Of a stretch of DNA of 64,000 bases, positions 59,171 to 64,000 are shown piece by piece. The stretch covers positions 221,703,415 through 221,767,414 of the forward strand of contig NC_081410.1 of the NCBI RefSeq assembly GCF_030272615.1. The letters run 5' to 3'. How positions within the stretch are numbered: the first letter of the stretch is position 1; each line of letters begins with the position of its first letter. Origin of the DNA: Cryptomeria japonica. Taxonomy: Eukaryota > Streptophyta > Pinopsida > Cupressales > Cupressaceae. The position numbers were made by a program, and so were the translations under genes. The notes beneath the pieces were generated by a model. The model saw only the letters and a list, made by a program, of their open reading frames with translations, did no database searches and was not told where the DNA came from.

Positions 59171-60506
59171 TGAATAAAACCTTCTTGATGTTAAAGTGAA
59201 TAATGTTGAAGTTGAGAACATCCTGGTCACCAGTATTGAGGCACAACCCTGGTACTCAAAGATAGTACATTTTTTAAGAGATGCAACATTTTCAGAAGGA
59301 ATGACCCATAACCAGAGAAGAACTTTGAAGTTGAAGTCACAAAAGTATGTCCTTATTCAGGGTGATCTGTTTTGGTGGAATAGAGATGGGGAATTGCTAA
59401 TGTGCTTGGATAAATCCCAGGCTAAGAGAGTGTTGACTGAAATGCATGATGAACTGTGTGGGGGTCATTACTCTGCCAAGACAACTTCTGGTTAGATAGT
59501 TCGAGCTGGATATTATTGGCCTACTTTTTTTAAAGATGCTCATGAGCATGTCCGGAGATGTGACCCATGCCAGAAGTTTTCAAGAAAATTGAAGTATGAG
59601 GGAGCTTTACCCCTCAACCCAGTCACAGTGGAAGCACCTTTTGTCCAATGGGGCATTGATTTTATTGGAGAAATTGTTGAGAAATCAGGAAGAGGCCATA
59701 GGTGGATTATAGTAGCTACTGATTATTTTACCAAATAGATTGAAGATATACCCAATAGGAGAGCCACAAGTAAGGTTGTTATTGACTTCCTGATCAATAA
59801 TGTCATAACTAGATTCAGAGTCCCTGTCAAACTAGTGATGGACAATGCCATGAGTTTCAGGTCAGAAGAGTTTGTTGAATTTTGCACCAGTCATGGAATA
59901 GTTATGTCCTACTCTTCACCTTAACATCCTCAGGGTAATGGGCAAGCCGAATCAAGTAATAAAATCCTCTTGAACATTATTAAGAAAATCCTGGAGGAAA
60001 ATAAAAGGTCTTGGGACCAGAAGTTGAAATTAGCCCTTTGGGCAAATAGGTTTACTGTTAAGAGAGCAATTGGTGTCTCACCTTTTGAGTTGATCTATGG
60101 TATGCAATCTAGGGTGCCAGTCAATAATCTTCTTCCAGTGTATAAGTTCTTGCAAGTTGAAGACATGGAGTTATTTGAACCTATGGAAGACCGAATGATT
60201 TAGATGGTGGAGATAGAGGAAATTAGAACTTTGGCTCACAAGAGGAATTTGAAGATCCAATTGCAGTCAAAATATCTATTTAACAAAAGGACCTCATTGA
60301 GAAAATTTCAAATTGGTGATGTGGTTCTTCAGTGGAATGTGAAAGGACAAGATAAGGGAAAACACACAAAATTTGAGTCACTATGGATTGGCCCCTATGT
60401 GGTTTGTGATCTTAATGGAAAGGATTCATATTTTTTGAAGAATATGAATGGTGAGGTACAAGAATTTCCAGTGCTTGGACAATTCCTGAAACATTACTTC
60501 TCTTGA
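59171..60506 (+). pseudogene. pol: Element D integrase
   Basis: The zinc-binding part has HDELCGGHYSAKTTSG and RRCDPCQKF. The catalytic core has WGIDFIGEI (first Asp), VMDNAMSFRS (second Asp) and HPQGNGQAESSNKILL (Glu), so the DDE triad is kept. Stops replace a Trp after YFTK and a residue before HPQG. The C-terminal part reads WNVKGQDKGKHTKFESLWIG with the GPY/F-type motif IGPYVV, and ends at a TGA at 60504-60506. No chromodomain follows, as expected for the Tat lineage. Confidence 0.88.
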
Positions 60507-60649
60507 TGTCCATGCACACTAGGTCTTAGTCTGTACATATTTAGGTTTGCTTTTGTTGATGTTTTTGGGCTTGTGTTTGGTTTGTTTCTTAAGAGAGTTT
60601 CTGAATTCTTGTGTTGATCTTGTGATCAACCATCCCCAGTCAGAGCCAC
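60507..60649 (+). other. Element D 3' untranslated region
   Basis: Short non-coding stretch between the integrase stop and the right LTR. No long purine tract is present immediately before the LTR. Confidence 0.7.
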
Positions 60650-62416
60650 TGTTATCACTATTTAAAAATGGATATTCTTGTTCCATAGTTGGCTAGAAGT
60701 CTGCAAAAAGTGAGTCTGGTATAGCCTTGTTGCCTCTGATTTTCTTGGGTCAGAAGAGGGTTTAAGGTTTGAGTTCAAACCTTTCCAGTGTTTGAGAAAA
60801 ACCCTTATCATTCTATTTCTGCATTACTTTTTCCACTTACTGAAGGGTCGGTCTGTCATATGAAGTGTCTCCCCATTAGTTATTTACCTAGGTGGTCCCT
60901 CAATTTTTTGAAAAAAATCTATGCGTCTTTACTTTACCTTGTTCTAATGTTTGTCGGGCCCTGTAAGTATTGTGCAACTCTTTGTTTATCTAGCTATTGT
61001 TGTTGTTTAGTTAAGCAAAGTTGCTAGCAGGTTAATGTTTGCAAAGTAGAGAAAAGCCTAGGTGGGCCCGACTAGATGGATTGACCGTCAGATAAAAGAA
61101 CCACATGTTGTTTTAAATTTGACGGCTCATGTTGATTCGCTAGCTCGAGATACACATGAAATAAGTTATGCGCAACAGTGAAAACATGTGGTGGGTCCCA
61201 AAGGTGAGCGACTTCTTTGGTTAAAGGATGATCGATTTAGTAAAGATCAATGACTCGCATTGATTTGCAACCAGGAGATGCACGTGTCCTACCTTTCGTG
61301 AAGTAGTGAAAAGGATAGGAGGGCCTGGGTGAGGTGGTCATAGAAAGGATAAACAACATGCAATTTCTTGAGATCTAACGACCCAAATGGATTCGCGAAG
61401 ACAAGATGATCGTAGGTTAGTCTCTGCAAAATGGCAAAAGATAGGTGGCAATCACACAAAGCCATGACGTGGAAGGATAGATGGTGTGTTTTGTGGAGTA
61501 AAGAGTGACCTGTCAAGTGCACATGGCTCTAAAGGGTAGTTGAGGGCCTGCCTTGGTTCAACTGGCAGTTATGTGGAGAATAGTGAAGCAAAGCATGTGG
61601 CGGATTCAGAATGGAACCTGATGGAACTTCCTGAGCAAATGGTCGACTGCCACGTGGCATTTGTTAACCGGTGACGAGTTAGAGCAAGAGATCTCTGAGT
61701 TAAAGGGCCCACTTGAAAGGTTTAAGTCTTGTTAAAAGATGTTCATCTTGTTTTAGATCCAACGATCATCATTGTTTCGTGGCCCGAAGGTGCCTGCAGC
61801 TTAGTCTCTATGAAATGGCGAAAACTATTAGCCGTCAAGGTGAGGCATGGTTAGTTAAAAAGACTGATGGTCATTGTTAGAGATAAAGACAGGGTAGGTA
61901 GATCTTGATTTAACGGCCAGCGTGGCTTCACGAAGGAAAATTGCATAAGCCTTAAAACCCATGAAATAGTGAAAAGAAGGTAGGGCCTGACACTAACACA
62001 GAGAGACCAGACGAAGATAAAGGCAGTGCAAGTTCTTGTAATCCAACGACTAGCATTGCTTCACAAAAGAAAAGTGCGCAAGATATAAGCTCTGCAAAAT
62101 AGCAAAAGCAACAAATACTCAGAGAAGTTATGACCCGTTGGAGCCCGTTTTTGAATTCGGTTTGTGAATTCAATTCTGAGGTGATGGCCGAAGCATGCGG
62201 GGTTAATTTCTGAAATTCAATGCCAACTTGCCATATTAGAGCCCACATCAACTTGAATGTTAGCATCATTTCATCGAAGTCTATTGTAGAACAATTGGTG
62301 TGGATCAGTTTTTCTTCAGGCGAATAACATGTTTTTTGTGCCTTTTCTTGATAATCTTGGTTTGATTTTAGTCATTGCTGTGTGAATTGTTTCATTAGAG
62401 GTCTGTGCAAGTTTCA
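60650..62416 (+). repeat. Element D right LTR, shared with a second tandem unit (1767 bp)
   Basis: Starts TGTTATCACTATTT and matches 48004-49769 with scattered, mostly transition, differences. It is followed by the same leader and ORF1 start as the left LTR. Confidence 0.88.
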
Positions 62417-62439
62417 ATTGGTATAATTGCATATTCAAG

Positions 62440-64000
62440 ATGTCACCAAGAAGGGAGTTGACAAGAAAAGTGAATTACAAGGAAAGGAATATTTGTGATG
62501 ATTTTCTGGAACAGTTAATGATGTCTAACAATGCCGAGGCCAAGGCCAAAGAATTAGTTCCAGAGAACCCTCGTTTGAGAATTGGAGATGGCCTGTATGA
62601 TAAAGGTAATTGGTTAAGGGACCCAGAAATAGGGATATCAGGTTTTGGGAAGAGACATTCCCTCGCCCCTTTGAATAACATATGGGAATTGGATGTGGGG
62701 AAGCTTGTTGTCCCTAGTGTATTCATGGATGTAGATTTGTTGACCCTGATTGCACAAAATTATGACCCTATAGCCAGATGTATCAGGAGTGTGAAGGGAT
62801 CAACCCTGATTGAAATAAAAGATGATGAATTCAGAAATGTGTTTAAACTCAGTGAGGCCTCAAATTTGTTAGAGCCTATTGACTTTGAGTCATTAGCCCA
62901 GATCTAAAAAGCAGAATGGGATCATCTTAGGAGTGGCCCATTGAAAGAATTCTTTGTTAAGATAGGAGGGTTAACAGTTGTAGGCCCTAGTACAATGGAA
63001 CCATTCTCCCTCAATTTGTTTACTCTAAGAGCTAAGTGTATGTATTGGGCACTATGTCAGATCTTTGGAGAAGATGCTGAGAAAAATATGCCAACCCATT
63101 ACATGTTGATGATTGCAGAAATTCTAAACCCCTCTCTAGCAATAACATTTGATTATGCCGCATACCTTACTAATGCAATTCATTTAGGGCTAGTAGGGAT
63201 AAAGAATGGCAAGGTAGATAGGCTGTTTGGATGGTACTCTCTTTTAGTGCACATGTTTTTGTTCAAAGGTGCTAACTATTTTGCTAAGGAAATGGACTTG
63301 GTTAAAGTGAAAGACAAGGAGAGATGCCTGCTCAACTTTGGAGCACTGTTTTATCCTAGGATAAAGAGGATGCTAGCTATCTAAAGTTTGATAGATGTTT
63401 TTCATCTTAGATTAGAATTCTTTTACGCACAGAAAACCCTAGGATTCCTAAGGCTCTCTTGGAATTCCTTAGACCTAAAGAGTTTGATGAGGGTATTAAG
63501 ATTGTTCACAATTGGGGAGATATGTATTTGTACCCTATTTCTACCATTTTCAGAGTGTATGGCTTCATAGGTACCCCCTATCTATTGCCCTATCAGGTCC
63601 CATTAAAGATAGGAATTGAAGAAGTATTGAGACAAATTGGAGGAGTACAAGAGGCAGAGCTGACCAATAGGGGTAAAGGAACCATTTTCCCAACTATCAC
63701 CATGGCCCATCATTTTGTAATTACCAAAGGTGGCTGGAAATATTTTGAAGAATTCTTTAAGCCATATAGGTCATCAGCTGTAGTTTCAAGATGTGCAAAC
63801 CCTGAGGATTTTTCAATGGCATGTTTAGAAAGAGGGAAATGCGTAAAGGTAGGCCTCACCAATTTCAGTTCCCTAAAGATTTGATTAGAAATGAATTCAG
63901 TTTGGATGAGCAGTAGCTGAGGAAAGACAAGTGGGTTGCATATAAGAGGGCTCTTGATTTCATTCATCAATTTGATAGCAGTTATGACCCTCTCTCTAGT
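62440..64000 (+). pseudogene. ORF1 of the second tandem element D unit (runs off the window)
   Basis: The ATG at 62440 is open for 155 codons (to 62907) with the full N-terminus: PRRELTRKVNYKERNICDDF and GDGLYDKGNWLRDPEIGISG. A stop at 62905, a frameshift near 63330 and another near 63810 follow. The pieces match element D and F ORF1 closely. It gives the best view of the basic N-terminus that F lacks. The remainder of this unit lies beyond the window. Confidence 0.85.

Larger units (their letters stand above)
48004..62416 (+). mobile_element. Element D: Tat/Ogre-like Ty3/gypsy retrotransposon, 14.4 kb
   Basis: LTRs 48004-49769 and 60650-62416. The inside holds ORF1, a non-coding spacer, gag, protease, additional RNase H, RT, RNase H and integrase, all in plus orientation with stops and frameshifts. 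The size, the ORF1 before gag and the archaeal-type additional RNase H are hallmarks of the Tat lineage and its Ogre members. The right LTR is followed by a second copy of the leader and ORF1, so a tandem unit starts there. A typical polypurine tract before the right LTR is not evident. Confidence 0.85.

Noticed and set aside
60600-60649. Polypurine tract before the element D right LTR
   Set aside because: No run of purines of the expected length is present next to the LTR start.
1-64000. CRISPR arrays, operons, rRNA or tRNA genes
   Set aside because: None seen. The tRNA-like words are short primer-binding sites of retroelements, and the window is eukaryotic repeat DNA.

Overview
This window looks like intergenic nuclear DNA from a large-genome seed plant. 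The repeat-on-repeat nesting, old and nonsense-riddled LTR elements, initiator-Met primer sites and Tat/Ogre-like Ty3 elements suggest a gymnosperm; that taxonomic call is inference. I found no intact host gene, tRNA or rRNA gene. Almost everything recognisable is a decayed retrotransposon, many with target-site duplications (TSDs) that let the insertion order be read.

Left block (about 2.87-23.2 kb). A Ty1/copia RT-RNase H remnant is split by a near-complete minus-strand Ty3/gypsy chromovirus (Gypsy-1, 4005-18912). Its 3' LTR was later split by a 7.1-kb plus-strand L1-type LINE (4947-12088) with a 15-bp TSD. The LINE carries ORF1, ORF2 (endonuclease, RT, RNase H) and an unusual downstream ORF3. 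Next come an internally deleted minus-strand copia derivative (19.03-20.34 kb), then a plus-strand run of copia RNase H, complete LTR, primer-binding site and gag. That run ends at a near-perfect hairpin with 91-bp arms.

Middle block (23.4-38.5 kb). A diverged gene-like sequence (element E, an ORF1 homologue) is split by a minus-strand chromovirus (Gypsy-2, 24103-34854, TSD ACATG) and by a solo LTR (37604-38400, TSD AAATC). Gypsy-2 itself holds the 3' end of a SIRE-like element (C) with an extra coiled-coil ORF, and a deleted minus-strand copia (B). A single deletion junction at 26267/26268 removed the Gypsy-2 integrase core and much of C and B.

Spacer (38.5-43.8 kb). AT-rich DNA with an 840-nt polypyrimidine tract and one unidentified short minus-strand reading frame.

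Right block (43.8-64.0 kb). A Tat/Ogre-like Ty3 element (D, LTRs 48004-49769 and 60650-62416) has a roughly 1,200-codon ORF1 ahead of gag, then protease, an additional RNase H placed before RT, RT, a degenerate RNase H and integrase. A second unit begins in tandem after the right LTR. An inverted 4.2-kb ORF1 fragment (F) abuts the left LTR. All copies of ORF1 in the window (D, its tandem neighbour, F and the distant E) belong to one protein family of unknown function. This ORF1 family and the PR-aRNH-RT-RNH-INT domain order are the strongest candidates for little-described biology here.
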